A stretch of 64,000 nt of DNA, taken from contig NZ_OZ075108.1 of the NCBI RefSeq assembly GCF_964186625.1, positions 2,356,001 to 2,420,000 on the forward strand. The letters run 5' to 3'. Numbering within the stretch: the stretch's first letter is position 1; every line of letters begins with the position of its first letter. This DNA comes from Asticcacaulis sp. MM231 (GTDB lineage Bacteria > Pseudomonadota > Alphaproteobacteria > Caulobacterales > Caulobacteraceae). Made by a program: the position numbers and the translations under genes. Shown piece after piece: positions 9,201 to 18,537 of the stretch. The notes beneath the pieces were generated by a model. The model saw only the letters and a list, made by a program, of their open reading frames with translations. It was not told where the DNA came from and did no database searches.

Positions 9201-10136
9201 ATGAAATTACTCTCCGCCAATTCCAACAGGACTCTGGCCCAGAACATCGGTGATTATCTCGATATGCCGCTGTGCAAGGCGCGCGTTCAGCGCTTCGCCG
9301 ACAACGAAATTTTCGTCACCATCGATGAAAACGTGCGCGGTGAAGACGTCTTCATCATTCAGTCGACCAGCTTCCCGGCCAACGACAACCTGATGGAACT
9401 GCTGATCTGTATCGACGCCCTGACACGCGCCTCAGCCAAACGCATCACCGCCGTCATCCCCTATTTCGGTTATGCCCGTCAGGACCGCAAGACCGGCGGC
9501 CGCACCCCGATCTCGGCCAAGCTCGTCGCCAACCTGATCACCCGCGCCGGCGCTCACCGCGTCCTGACCATGGACCTGCACGCCGGCCAAATTCAGGGCT
9601 TTTTCGATATCCCGACCGATAATCTGGTCGCCATTCCCTTCATGGCCAAGGATATCCAGGCCAATTACCAGAACCCGAATGAACTGATGATCGTGTCGCC
9701 CGACGTCGGCGGCGTGGTGCGCGCCCGCGCCCTGGCCGACCGCCTCGGCGCTGATCTGGCCATCGTTGACAAGCGCCGCGCCCGCGCCGGCGAATCCGAA
9801 GTCATGAACATCATCGGTGACGTCACCGGCCGCGACTGTATCCTGTTCGATGATATTGTCGATTCTGGTGGCACCCTGGTCAATGCCGCCAAGGCGCTGG
9901 TCGAGCGCGGCGCCAATCAGGTGTCGGCCTATATCAGCCACGGCGTCCTGTCGGGCCCGGCCATGGAGCGGGTCGAAAACTCGGTCCTCAAGGAACTGGT
10001 GATCACCGACTCCATCGAGGCTTCCGATATCGTCCTGAAGCATCCGAAAATCCGCATCGTCGGCGTAGCGCCGCTGATCGGCGAAGCGATCCGCCGCATC
10101 GCCAACGAAGAATTTGTATCAAAGCTGTTTGATTAA
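9201..10136 (+). CDS. prs: Ribose-phosphate pyrophosphokinase (PRPP synthetase)
   Basis: Makes PRPP from ribose-5-phosphate and ATP for nucleotide, His and Trp synthesis. The 311-residue protein has the usual start [14 protein letters not shown], the catalytic region [17 protein letters not shown], the divalent-metal motif [15 protein letters not shown] and the PRPP-binding loop [14 protein letters not shown]. An in-frame ATG at 9162 would add 13 residues that homologues lack, so 9201 is preferred. The end of the gene, [14 protein letters not shown], is repeated twice more downstream as decayed copies. Confidence 0.96.
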   Translation: MKLLSANSNRTLAQNIGDYLDMPLCKARVQRFADNEIFVTIDENVRGEDVFIIQSTSFPANDNLMELLICIDALTRASAKRITAVIPYFGYARQDRKTGGRTPISAKLVANLITRAGAHRVLTMDLHAGQIQGFFDIPTDNLVAIPFMAKDIQANYQNPNELMIVSPDVGGVVRARALADRLGADLAIVDKRRARAGESEVMNIIGDVTGRDCILFDDIVDSGGTLVNAAKALVERGANQVSAYISHGVLSGPAMERVENSVLKELVITDSIEASDIVLKHPKIRIVGVAPLIGEAIRRIANEEFVSKLFD

Positions 10137-10286
10137 GCGTCGGATCGCTTTTGAAACTTTTTTGGCCCCGCATCGCCAATGAAGAACCTGTTTCCAAGCT
10201 GTTTGATTAAGCTTCGGATCGCTTTTGAAACTCCTTTGGCCGCCGCATCGCAACGAAGAGTCCGTCTCGAAGCTGTTCTACTAAAC
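10094..10286 (+). repeat. Tandem repeats of the prs 3' end (period 74-75 bp)
   Basis: Copy 1 is the last codons of prs plus its 3' flank (10094-10167). Copy 2 (10168-10242) and partial copy 3 (10243 to about 10286) repeat it with substitutions. Copy 2 still reads PRIANEEPVSKLFD-stop. Copy 3 reads RRIANEESVSKLFY-stop once a missing base near 10250 is allowed for. The flank GATTAAGC.TCGGATCGCTTTTGAAACT is shared by copies 1 and 2. Confidence 0.85.
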
Positions 10287-10303
10287 ACGGCAGAACACAA
10301 ACC

Positions 10304-10357
10304 GGTTAACAAGACTTAACCACATTGAGCGAATTGTCATCAAAAGTTTTTGATGAC
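10304..10357. promoter_or_regulatory. Pair of palindromes upstream of the 10612 lipoprotein gene
   Basis: GGTTAA-caagac-TTAACC (10304-10321) and a 22-base near-continuous palindrome GTCATCAAAA-gt-TTTTGATGAC (10336-10357) lie in the 475-bp gap between prs and the next gene. They look like operator sites; the TTAA spacing is 6, not the 7 expected for CtrA. The remaining 250 bases before the gene show nothing recognisable. Confidence 0.45.
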
Positions 10358-10611
10358 GTGTCAAGCGGAATTGCGCCTACAGGTAAGCGTACAAGCCCTT
10401 GATAAACCAACAAAAGAACCACAGATATCGAGACTGTGATGACATGCAAAGGGTGAAACCGCCATAATTTCGGCGCTTTTGCTCTTGAACACTGCGCCAT
10501 ACGGTTTAAGCCTTCTGAGGGGCTTGTGGCCTTTTCGCCTAAAAACAGAAAATCACCATCCGCATACCGCCTGACGGTTGCGGGCACCTTGGAATTAAGG
10601 GGACATTACGT

Positions 10612-11859
10612 ATGAAATTGGCAGTCACCAAGGGCTTTTACAGCAGCCTGATAGCCCTTAGCCTTGCTGCTACCCTGGTCAGTTGCGCCACCGACGCGCC
10701 ACCGCCGGCACCACCTGCCCCGCCGCCGGCCCCTGCTGGTCCGCCGGTAGCCCTCGCCACCGCCATCTCCGACGCCGCCGCTGTTTATAGCGACTATATA
10801 GAGAAGGTCTCGGTCATGAAGGGTGAGTTCGCCGATGGCGCCGCCATTCAGGCCCAGCTCGTCGCCGCCGAATTGTATGAGCCCAACCAACTGGCGCACG
10901 GCGCTGTGGCCTATGCCGCCATCGTAGCCATGCAGGAACCGGCTTTCCGCTCTTCCTTGCGCGGTTACGCCACCAATGACGCCACCCGCGCCGACCTCGT
11001 CTCGCGCCTGCTGGCCAACCCCGCCTATGTCAGCGTCCTGCCGGGTGCGGATATCGCCGCCCGCAGGGTTGTTCTGGCCCTCAGCAGCGATGGCCAGTCG
11101 GTCTATAAGGCCGGCGCCGCGGTCAAGCAGACCGCCTACGATATCCAGAAACAGAAGTGGTCGCGCGAATTTGTGGTGGAGCGTGAAGCGCGCCTCGCCG
11201 CTGCCAAGACCAATTCAGTGACGCTGGCGAGCGTGGAATTGGACGACAGCGCCAAGCTGCTGGCGGCCGCCCTCAGCGGCTCAGGTCTCGTCACCCGCGC
11301 CACGACCGGCCAAACGACCGGCACCGCGCCGGCAGCGGGCGGCGACGGCGTTACCTTCACACCCACCAGCGCCGCGACTCCGGCCACGCCTGTCGCCACC
11401 GACGCCAGCTCGATCGCCGCCGCGCCGACCGTCTTTGATCGTCCGGACCTGTTCAACCAGCCCTACACTCAGGCTGTCAATCGGGCCCTGACCATCGCCG
11501 CCCTGGCCATTCTCGGTGAAGGCGGGGAAAGCCGCTCGGCAACCCTAGTCAGCCTGCTCGATGATGGTGATGGCCAGCGCTGCCTGAGCATGAGCAAGCT
11601 CAACCTCTATCAATGCCTGGCCGTGGCCAAGCCGCATTATGAAGATGTCTTCTGCCTCGGCCAGCACGTTCTGATGGATACCGGTCAGTGCCTCGGCAAG
11701 ATGTCGAGCAATGCCCTGAGCTTCGATCCGATCAAGCGCGTCGGCTTCAAGGCGGATGGCACCTCGGCCTACGCCGATCCTAAGCCCTACATCAAGCCGG
11801 CCCCGCCAGCGAAAAAGAAGGCGCCTGCCAAGAAGAAGGCCGCCGCCAAGAAGAAGTAA
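10612..11859 (+). CDS. Ala/Pro-rich lipoprotein with lysine-rich tail, function unknown
   Basis: A 415-residue predicted lipoprotein: signal peptide MKLAVTKGFYSSLIALSLAATL followed by lipobox VSC (Cys near 26), then a Pro/Ala linker (residues about 29-47). The body is Ala-rich and helical, with a second region (about 285-365) containing four Cys in GQRCLSMSKLNLYQCLAVAKPHYEDVFCLG...TGQCLGKM. The C-terminus is an AKKKAPAKKKAAAKKK-type basic tail like that of histone H1-like proteins, unusual on an exported protein. A good ribosome site (AAGGGGA) precedes the ATG. It lies upstream of rplY. No function can be assigned. Confidence 0.8.
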   Translation: MKLAVTKGFYSSLIALSLAATLVSCATDAPPPAPPAPPPAPAGPPVALATAISDAAAVYSDYIEKVSVMKGEFADGAAIQAQLVAAELYEPNQLAHGAVAYAAIVAMQEPAFRSSLRGYATNDATRADLVSRLLANPAYVSVLPGADIAARRVVLALSSDGQSVYKAGAAVKQTAYDIQKQKWSREFVVEREARLAAAKTNSVTLASVELDDSAKLLAAALSGSGLVTRATTGQTTGTAPAAGGDGVTFTPTSAATPATPVATDASSIAAAPTVFDRPDLFNQPYTQAVNRALTIAALAILGEGGESRSATLVSLLDDGDGQRCLSMSKLNLYQCLAVAKPHYEDVFCLGQHVLMDTGQCLGKMSSNALSFDPIKRVGFKADGTSAYADPKPYIKPAPPAKKKAPAKKKAAAKKK

Positions 11860-12057
11860 GCCGCTTAAACGGTGATTTTAGACGTAAAGGACGCAATTTC
11901 TCAGGCTTGAGTGGTTGCGTCCTTTTTCATTGTCGTGTATCACCCGCCCTCTTCTAGCCTGATCCCAGAAAGTTTTTGGCCAGATCGAGGCTTAGGAATA
12001 TCATTTCCCGCCGTGCCCGGAATGGATGCGCGGCCATTTTGTTTGAGGAAGAGGCTC

Positions 12058-12651
12058 ATGGCCGATATCATTTTGGACGTTGAAGTTCGTGAAACCGCCG
12101 GTTCGGGTGGCGCACGCGCTGTTCGTAATGCCGGCAAGCTGCCTGGCATTCTCTATGGTGGTGAACTGGCCCCTGTGCCGATCTCCGTCAACCTGAACGC
12201 CTTCCGCAAGGCGCTCTCGACCGGCAAGCTCAACGGTCACCTGGTGACCCTGAAGTACGGCTCCGAGACCCAGAAGGTCATAGCCAAGTCTATCGACTTC
12301 CACCCGGTCACCGATGTGCCGCTGCACTTCGACCTGTACCGGGTTGATGAACACGCCCAGATCAAGATCTCGGTTCCGGTTCACTTCAAGAACCACGAAC
12401 TGTCACCGGGCCTCAAGAAGGGCGCCGCGCTCAATGTGTCGATCCACGAACTCGAAATCCTCGTGCCGGCCGACCACATTCCGGAAGACATCATTGTCGA
12501 CCTGACCGGCCTCGAAATCGGCGACAGCGTCCACGTCTCGGACCTGAAGCTGCCTTCGGACGTCAAGGCGCACGTTGCCGCTACGGACGTTGTCGCTTCG
12601 ATCACCGCCTCGGGCGCTTCGAAGAGCGAAGAAGCCGAAACCGAAGCCTAA
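12058..12651 (+). CDS. rplY: 50S ribosomal protein L25 (Ctc/TL5 form)
   Basis: Binds 5S rRNA in the large subunit. This is the long, two-domain form (197 residues): an L25 domain (about 1-95, RAVRNAGKLPGILYGG and IDFHPVTDVPLHFDLYRV) and a C-terminal TL5 beta domain (about 100-180, IPEDIIVDLTGLEIGDSVHVSDLKLP), with an acidic tail SEEAETEA. Start chosen at 12058 because of the strong AGGAAGAGG ribosome site. It precedes pth, a conserved pairing, but a strong terminator separates them. Confidence 0.95.
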   Translation: MADIILDVEVRETAGSGGARAVRNAGKLPGILYGGELAPVPISVNLNAFRKALSTGKLNGHLVTLKYGSETQKVIAKSIDFHPVTDVPLHFDLYRVDEHAQIKISVPVHFKNHELSPGLKKGAALNVSIHELEILVPADHIPEDIIVDLTGLEIGDSVHVSDLKLPSDVKAHVAATDVVASITASGASKSEEAETEA

Positions 12652-12688
12652 TGGGTTTGGGACCGATGGCCCCAAGTCTTATCCTTTT

Positions 12689-12729
12689 CAATAAAAAAGC
12701 CTCGCCTTTTTGGCGGGGCTTTTTTATTG
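12689..12729. terminator. Bidirectional intrinsic terminator after rplY
   Basis: CAATAAAAAAGCCTCGCC pairs with GGCGGGGCTTTTTTATTG around five T; one G-U pair. A-run and T-run on both sides let it work in either direction. Confidence 0.92.
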
Positions 12730-12746
12730 ACGAGTAGAAGGTTTAA

Positions 12747-12761
12747 GGGGCCACAGGCCCC
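12747..12761. repeat. Compact hairpin before pth, copy 4 of the post-stop set
   Basis: GGGGCC-aca-GGCCCC, perfect 6-bp stem with a 3-base loop, followed by AAATCCA. Same design as the hairpin at 4109. Confidence 0.45.
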
Positions 12762-12786
12762 AAATCCAGAAGTTTAGGAGCCGCCC

Positions 12787-13419
12787 GTGTATCTGATCGT
12801 TGGCCTTGGCAATCCCGGTGCGCAATACGCAAAGAACCGCCACAATATCGGCTTCATGATGATCGATGAACTCATCCGCGGGCCTTTCTTCGGCCCGGAG
12901 AAGAAAAACTTCGACGGCATCACCTCCGAAGGCCAGATCGAGACCGCCAAGGGGCTGGAAAAGGTGCTGGCACTCAAGCCCCAGACCTACATGAACCTCT
13001 CAGGACAAAGCGTGCAAAAGGCCATGCAGTTCTACAAGATCAAGCCTGAGCGCGTCATGGTTTTCCATGATGAACTGGATCTCGCGCCCGGCCGCTTGCG
13101 CATGAAACTGGGCGGTGGTCATGCCGGTCATAATGGCCTGCGCTCTATCATGGCCAATGTGGGACCAAACTTCATGCGCGGCCGCATGGGCATTGGTCAT
13201 CCCGGCGCCAAGGAGGACGTTCTGCCGTGGGTGCTGGGGGATTTCGCCAAGGCGGACCAGGGCTGGCTCAATGCCCTGAATGACGCTTGCGTGCGCGCCC
13301 TGCCCATGCTGCTGGCAGGCACACCTGACGCCGCCGAGCGCTATCAGAACGAAGTCATGCGCCTTGCCCCCGCCCCCAAGCTGGATACGCGGCAATTGAA
13401 CGCGCCGAAAGGGGAATAA
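12787..13419 (+). CDS. pth: Peptidyl-tRNA hydrolase
   Basis: Releases tRNA from prematurely dropped peptidyl-tRNA. The 210-residue protein begins with GTG at 12787. Catalytic and binding residues are visible: Asn9 in GLGNPG, His19 in KNRHNIGF, and Asp in VFHDELDL, plus GGGHAGHNGLRSI. Length is slightly above the 190-195 common in enterics because of a C-terminal basic extension, usual in alphaproteobacteria. ychF follows 70 bases later, a widely conserved neighbour. Confidence 0.96.
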   Translation: MYLIVGLGNPGAQYAKNRHNIGFMMIDELIRGPFFGPEKKNFDGITSEGQIETAKGLEKVLALKPQTYMNLSGQSVQKAMQFYKIKPERVMVFHDELDLAPGRLRMKLGGGHAGHNGLRSIMANVGPNFMRGRMGIGHPGAKEDVLPWVLGDFAKADQGWLNALNDACVRALPMLLAGTPDAAERYQNEVMRLAPAPKLDTRQLNAPKGE

Positions 13420-13422
13420 ATC

Positions 13423-13437
13423 TGGCCCCACGGGCCA
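13423..13437. repeat. Post-stop hairpin, copy 5 (after pth)
   Basis: TGGCCC-cac-GGGCCA, perfect 6-bp stem, three bases after the pth stop. No U-tract. Confidence 0.4.
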
Positions 13438-13489
13438 AAATGCTTTAGGAAGCGGCCAATCCCTTTCCTTGCCGAGATTTTGAAATTCC

Positions 13490-14603
13490 ATGGCCCTTAA
13501 AGTCGCTATCGTCGGTCTGCCCAATGTCGGCAAGTCCACCCTGTTCAATGCCCTGACCCAGACCGCCTCGGCGCAAGCCGCCAACTATCCGTTCTGCACC
13601 ATCGAGCCCAATACCGGCGATGTAGCTGTGCCGGAACCGCGCCTGGAAGTTCTGGCAGGGATTGTCGGCTCAAAGGAAATCATCCCGGCCCGCATCAACT
13701 TCGTTGACATCGCCGGTCTGGTGCGCGGCGCCTCAAAAGGTGAAGGCCTCGGCAACCAGTTCCTCGCCAATATCCGCGACTGCGACGCCATCGCCTTTGT
13801 GGCACGCTGCTTCGTTGATACCGACATCACCCACGTCGAGGGCCGCATCGATCCGCTGTCCGATCTCGAAATCATCGAAACCGAGTTGATGCTGGCCGAT
13901 CTCGAATCGCTGGAAAAGCGCCTGCCGAACCTGGAAAAGCGCGCCAAGACCGGCGGCGACAAGGAAGCTGGCGTCACCGTCTCGCTGATCCATGCCGCGC
14001 TTGAAGAACTGCGCGCCGGCAAGCCCGCGCGTCTGGCCTTTGAAAAAGGCAAGATCGCCAAGGAAGACGCCAAGGCCTGGGAAATGCTGCAACTGCTGAC
14101 CTCCAAGCCGGCGCTCTACGTCTGTAACGTCGAGGAAGGTGCCGCCGACAAGGGCAATGCACTGTCCGACGCCGTCGCCACACGCGCCAAGGCCGATCAC
14201 GCCAACTCGGTCGTCATCTCGGCACAGATCGAATTCGGAAATCGCCCTGCTTGATCCGGAAGAGCGCAAGGAGTTTCTGGAAACGCTCGGTCTTGAAGAG
14301 CCCGGCCTCAACCGCCTGATCCGCGAGGCCTACAAGCTGCTTGGCTTGGCCTCTTACTTCACGGTCGGCCCCAAGGAAGCCCGCGCCTGGACGATCCACG
14401 TCGGTGACACGGCACCACAAGCCGCCGGTGTCATCCATACCGATTTCGAGAAGGGTTTTATCCGCGCGGAGACCATGGCCTACGAAGATTTCGTCAAGTT
14501 CAATGGCGAAGCTGGCTGCAAAGAAAACGGCAAGTTTCGTCAGGAAGGCAAGGAATATCTCGTAAAGGATGGTGACGTACTGAACTTCCGGTTTAACGTG
14601 TAA
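13490..14603 (+). CDS. ychF: YchF/Obg-type GTPase/ATPase, frameshifted in this sequence
   Basis: Ribosome-associated P-loop NTPase of the OBG/HAS group. Walker [10 protein letters not shown] is at residues 9-17, [19 protein letters not shown] follows, and the base-recognition motif reads NVEE as in ATP-preferring YchF. The frame closes early at 14252-14254 because of an extra T in the TT at 14234-14235 (the family motif SAQIESEIALL reads [11 protein letters not shown] here). The rest, including [20 protein letters not shown] and the C-terminal TGS domain to [10 protein letters not shown], is intact in the next frame to 14603. Rejoined length is about 370 residues, as expected. Confidence 0.92.
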
Positions 14604-14620
14604 GGCAGGTGGACGCCTAA

Positions 14621-15266
14621 ATGCTCAAGCGTTGTAGAAAACGTTGGTTTGTATTCGGGCTTCTAACCCTCGCGAATTTCGGTCTCGCTTTTCTCCTGCT
14701 TGCCTTTCCATGGCTGTGCGTAAACGCGCCGCTATTCTGGCGTATTATCAGCCCATTGGCTGGCATGCTTCTTTTTTTAATCGTTGCGACAAGCTTAAAG
14801 TCTTTCCAGACCACGACTTCTATTTGTGTGCGCCGATGGTCTGGGAGTCCGGTATAACAGATCCCCTCTAAAGCTTGTCGCCTGGGATAATGTCGAGAAA
14901 ATCAGCGAACAATATCCAAGTTTTAGCGTGACCACCTTGTGTTTTCGCCTGAAAGCCTATTCCCCGTGGCTAAGGCAATTTACCGATATTGAATTGCGTC
15001 ACAGATTAGCTGCCGGGGCTATTTTACACGGCCTGTTTGGCTGGCTGCACATGAGCAGATATCTGGATGGTAATGAGACGGTAGCACGTGAAATCGCCGC
15101 TATGCCGGCCGAAAGTCTGCAACGAAAGCTGGCGGTTCGCCTATTCAATTTTCGCAAGGAACAGGGTGCAGATATAATATTTCCTGCGATACTGTGTGTC
15201 AAAGCGGATCTTATTCGAATAGAAGCCTCTTATGTAGTATGGCTGAACGGACAGTCGGACGTTTAA
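14621..15266 (+). CDS. Small membrane protein resembling the STM3941 family, two frame breaks
   Basis: Starting at ATG 14621, the first 60 residues give two membrane helices (FVFGLLTLANFGLAFLLLAF and LAGMLLFLIVATSL). The reading then needs one inserted A at 14797-14799 to give LKVFPDHDFYLCA, and loss of a TG unit at 14826-14830 to give CADGLGVRYNRSPLKLVAWDNVEKI, which runs to the stop at 15264-15266. The rejoined product is about 214 residues: membrane hairpin plus a PH-like beta domain with the R..PL..VAWDNVEKI pattern of STM3941-type proteins. Lower GC than its neighbours. It may be a true pseudogene or the victim of sequencing errors like those in ychF next door. Confidence 0.55.
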
Positions 15267-15332
15267 CCTATTCCCCGGGCCGGACTATGCAGGGCACCTG
15301 CGCCGTACGCTTCGCTACAAGGGAGGATATAT

Positions 15333-15368
15333 AAAAAGCCCGCTGGATGATCTCCTGCGGGCTTTATT
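15333..15368. terminator. Terminator hairpin between the 14.6-kb gene and petC
   Basis: AAAAGCCCGC (to 15343) pairs with GCGGGCTTTA (15357 onward) around a 13-base loop. The A- and T-runs allow use from both sides; it may end the petABC transcript. Confidence 0.65.
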
Positions 15369-15397
15369 GTTCTTTGTGTCTCAGACGGAATCGCCCG

Positions 15398-15501
15398 CTG
15401 TGACGTGGCGAAAATGACTGGCTTTCGAGAAACGGAGCGGAGCATACTCAAGTACGTGAGTACCGTATCGCAGAAAGACGGCCATTTGCAGCCCGTCACA
15501 G
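15398..15501. repeat. Long imperfect stem-loop element downstream of petC
   Basis: The ends CTGTGACG (15398-15405) and CGTCACAG (15494-15501) are perfect complements. The arms remain largely complementary inward to TACTCA-agtacg-TGAGTA (15445-15462). A GANTC site (15388-15392) lies just outside. It looks like a mobile or regulatory palindromic element, not a simple terminator. Confidence 0.55.
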
Positions 15502-15509
15502 TAGGGCTA

Positions 15510-16376
15510 TCAGTGTTTACCGCGCCAGACCTGACGATAGGCCGCATAAGTCAGTCCCGCCAAGACAAGTAGGAAAGCGATGACCGCAAAGCCCATCTGC
15601 TTGCGCTCGGTGGCGTGCGGATCGGACGCCCACTCCAGGAAGGCCGCAACGTCCGCAGCCTCCTGCTTGAGCGTGGCCTTGGTGCCATCGTCATAGGTCA
15701 CCTTGTCGTCAGCCAGAGGGGGCGGCATGGCGAGTACGCCGCCCTGCGGCACATGGTGCAGATCGCCCGTCCATTGCGTGGCCAGCGAACCAGGCATGTA
15801 GGGGTTATAGTGCTGCGTGTCACCGATCTTGAGGCCAGAGGGGGCATCCTGATAACCCGCCAGCAGAGAGGCGACATAGTTGGCGCCGCCGGCGCGGGCC
15901 TTGGTGATGACCGAGAGATCGGGCGGCACTGCGCCACTGTTAGACGCCTTGGCCGCTTCTTCGTTGCGGAAGGGTGACGGGAAGCGATCAGATGTGGTGG
16001 CCTTGCGCTGGATATCGTCACCGGTATCCGGATCAATATCGGTGACCTCGAATTCCGAAGCGATTTGTTTAACGATCGGGTTGTCGTTCGGGTTCTTGTA
16101 TTTCGGATCGTAGAAGGGCCCGCCCTTCTGACCGAGGTTGCGGAACGACATCAGGTGCATGCCGTGACAGGCGGAACAGACTTCACGGTAGACCTTGTAG
16201 CCGCGCTGCAACTGGGCCTGATCGAAGGTGCCGAAGGGACCTTCAAAGGAGAAGCCATGGTCTTCGGGCTCTTTAGCGCCGCCGGAGTTGGCCAGAGCTT
16301 GCGTCCCAACCGTCAGGGTGAAGGCGACCGTCAGACCCGCCACAATCTTAAGGGTTTTCGTCATGAAAGCAGACAT
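15510..16376 (-). CDS. petC: Cytochrome c1 of the bc1 complex
   Basis: Membrane-anchored haem protein of respiratory complex III, passing electrons from the Rieske centre to cytochrome c. The 288-residue protein has a signal peptide (cleavage near ALA-NSGG, residue 29), the c-type haem motif CSACHGMH, a distal Met region YNPYMPG, and a C-terminal membrane anchor (FAVIAFLLVLAGLTYAAYRQVW). Last gene of petABC, starting a few bases after petB. Confidence 0.95.
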   Translation of the reverse strand: MSAFMTKTLKIVAGLTVAFTLTVGTQALANSGGAKEPEDHGFSFEGPFGTFDQAQLQRGYKVYREVCSACHGMHLMSFRNLGQKGGPFYDPKYKNPNDNPIVKQIASEFEVTDIDPDTGDDIQRKATTSDRFPSPFRNEEAAKASNSGAVPPDLSVITKARAGGANYVASLLAGYQDAPSGLKIGDTQHYNPYMPGSLATQWTGDLHHVPQGGVLAMPPPLADDKVTYDDGTKATLKQEAADVAAFLEWASDPHATERKQMGFAVIAFLLVLAGLTYAAYRQVWRGKH

Positions 16377-16381
16377 GTGAC

Positions 16382-17671
16382 TTAGCCCTCTTTTTTATTG
16401 TGTGAGGCCAGCACGGCTTCGGAGATCGAAGCCGGCACGGGCAGCGGATCTTCCTTCAGGCCAATCCATGGCATGATGAGCAGGAAGAAGGCGAAGTAGT
16501 AGAACGCCAGGATCTGCGACAGCAGCACGACGGACAAACCGATCGGGTTTCCGTGCTTGTCGTTGGTGAGCGAGAACACCATGTCGGTCGGCAATTGCCC
16601 GCCGCACCAGCCAAGGCCAATACAGGTGAGGACGAAGAGCACGAAGAACCAGCGCATCACCGGACGATAGCGCATCGACTTGACCTTGGAGGTATCGAGC
16701 CAAGGCAAGACGAAGATGACCGCGATGGCGGCAAACATCAAAAGCACGCCGATCAGCTTATCCGGCACCGCACGAAGGATGGCGTAGAACGGCAGCATGT
16801 ACCACTCCGGCACGATATGCGCCGGCGTTTGCAACGGGTTGGCCTTCACATAGTTGTCGGCGTGGCCCATGGCGTCGGGCGCGTAGAAGACGAAGATCGA
16901 GAAGACGATGAGGAAGAAGATCATCGCCAGACCATCCTTGACGGTGGCGTAAGGCGTGAAGGGCAGCGTGTCTTCCTTTGACTTAATCTCGACGCCGGTC
17001 GGGTTGTTCTGACCGGTGACGTGCAGCGCCCAGACGTGCAGAACGACAACGCCGGCGATGACGAACGGCAATAAGTAGTGCAGCGAGAAGAAGCGGTTCA
17101 GCGTCGGATTATCGACCGCGAAGCCGCCTTGCAGCCAGGTCAGGATCGACGGACCAACAATCGGGATAGCCCCGATCAGGTTGGTAATGACGACCGCACC
17201 GTAATAGGACATCTGGCCCCAGGGCAGGACGTACCCCATAAAGGCTGTGGCGATCATCAGGAAGTAGATGATGCAGCCCAGCAGCCACAACACTTCGCGC
17301 GGCGCCTTGTAGGAACCGTAATAGAGCCCGCGGAACATGTGGATGTAGACGGCGAAGAAGAACATCGACGCGCCGTTGGCGTGGACATAACGGATCAGCC
17401 AGCCATAGTTGACGTCGCGCATGATGCGTTCGACCGAGTCAAAGGCCAGGTCAGCATTGGCGGTATAGTGCATCGCCAAAATAATGCCGGTGATAATCTG
17501 AACACCGAGGCAGAGCGACAGGATGCCACCAAAGGTCCACCAGTAGTTCAGGTTCTTCGGCGTCGGGTAATCGATGAAGCTGTCATAGGCCAGGCGCACG
17601 ATTGGCAGGCGCGAATCCAGCCATTTTTCGATGCCGGTTGCCGGCGTGTAGGTCGAGGGATGATCGCTCAT
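16382..17671 (-). CDS. petB: Cytochrome b of the bc1 complex
   Basis: Core membrane subunit of complex III, carrying both b haems and the quinol/quinone sites. The 429-residue protein has the expected helices, [22 protein letters not shown] (helix A/B), haem-ligand His residues in [10 protein letters not shown] and [22 protein letters not shown], and the Qo-site motif PEWY. The bacterial length with a C-terminal fourth-helix domain is normal. Two bases separate its start from the petA stop, so the genes are translationally close. Confidence 0.96.
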   Translation of the reverse strand: MSDHPSTYTPATGIEKWLDSRLPIVRLAYDSFIDYPTPKNLNYWWTFGGILSLCLGVQIITGIILAMHYTANADLAFDSVERIMRDVNYGWLIRYVHANGASMFFFAVYIHMFRGLYYGSYKAPREVLWLLGCIIYFLMIATAFMGYVLPWGQMSYYGAVVITNLIGAIPIVGPSILTWLQGGFAVDNPTLNRFFSLHYLLPFVIAGVVVLHVWALHVTGQNNPTGVEIKSKEDTLPFTPYATVKDGLAMIFFLIVFSIFVFYAPDAMGHADNYVKANPLQTPAHIVPEWYMLPFYAILRAVPDKLIGVLLMFAAIAVIFVLPWLDTSKVKSMRYRPVMRWFFVLFVLTCIGLGWCGGQLPTDMVFSLTNDKHGNPIGLSVVLLSQILAFYYFAFFLLIMPWIGLKEDPLPVPASISEAVLASHNKKEG

Positions 17672-17673
17672 GC

Positions 17674-18207
17674 TTAGCCCACCTTGATTTTGGTGTCGGA
17701 CAGGAAGCTGTACTCAGGCACTTCGAGGTTCTTAGGGGCAGGTCCCTGACGGATACGACCAGACGTATCGTATTCCGAACCGTGGCAGGGGCAGAACCAG
17801 CCGCCATATTCGCCCGTGCCGAAATTGGGCACACAGCCGAGATGGGTGCAGACACCGATCAGGACGAGGTATTGCTCATGCCCTTCTTTGACACGCTCGG
17901 CATCGGTCTGCGGATCCCGCAGGCTCTTGACGTCGACGGCCTTGGCGTCAGCGATTTCTTTCTTGGTGCGGTAACGTACGAAGAGTGGCTTGCCGCGCCA
18001 TTTGACGACGGCCTGCATGCCCTCTTCAACCTTTGAGAGATCGTATTCGATGGAGGCGAGCGCCAGGGTATCCGCAGCCGGGTTCATCTGGCCGATCAGC
18101 GGCACCGCGACCATCGCCGCCGCACCGGCCGCACCAGCGCCTGCCGCAATGTAGATAAAGTCGCGACGATTCGGATCTTGACCGCCGCCATTCTCAGGTT
18201 CGCTCAC
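17674..18207 (-). CDS. petA: Rieske iron-sulfur subunit of the bc1 complex
   Basis: 177 residues, first gene of petABC. A GTG start at 18207 follows an AGAGGTGG ribosome site. The N-terminus has a Tat-like [24 protein letters not shown] anchor. The [2Fe-2S] ligands are in CTHLGC and CPCHGSEYD, followed by the usual [11 protein letters not shown]. Exported to the periplasmic side while anchored in the membrane. Confidence 0.96.
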   Translation of the reverse strand: MSEPENGGGQDPNRRDFIYIAAGAGAAGAAAMVAVPLIGQMNPAADTLALASIEYDLSKVEEGMQAVVKWRGKPLFVRYRTKKEIADAKAVDVKSLRDPQTDAERVKEGHEQYLVLIGVCTHLGCVPNFGTGEYGGWFCPCHGSEYDTSGRIRQGPAPKNLEVPEYSFLSDTKIKVG

Positions 18208-18537
18208 CTTGCCACCTCTTCTGTTCGCAGCCCGTGCATCCCCTCTGCAAGGCGGATACCGGACCTACTCAAATTATCTTCAGCACTGATGACTGATTCT
18301 GTTAACAACGTAACGCCTTGCGCGTGTTTTGCGCAACTGGAGCTCATGCTAACAGCGTCTATAACCACAATTCCGTGACGGATACAAACCACTCGCGCAC
18401 TTTTCTTGCCTAAATTTTGCCATGGATTAAGCAAATTTCTGCGAATGACTTGCAGCTAGACTTTTTCGACTGGACAGAGGTCCCGGCAAGTTGTGAAACC
18501 CGCCCGTCTTCGCCCCCTTCCATGAAAGCCCGTCCTC
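18208..18537. other. Divergent intergenic region petA / trmL
   Basis: 330 bases without a supported gene. It must hold the petA promoter (minus) and the trmL promoter (plus). One GANTC site (18295-18299) and a GTTAAC follow each other, but no complete CtrA box was found. Nothing else was recognised. Confidence 0.4.

Noticed and set aside
10306..10587. 93-residue minus-strand reading frame with a hydrophobic stretch
   Set aside because: It begins with GTG, runs through two palindromes, has no family resemblance and sits where a promoter for the 10612 gene is expected.
15263..15547. Minus-strand reading frame across the petC 3' element
   Set aside because: It overlaps petC in another frame and is made of stem-loop sequence; no protein-like pattern.
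18295..18320. CtrA-like GTTAAC near petA
   Set aside because: Only one half-site; the second TTAA is missing.
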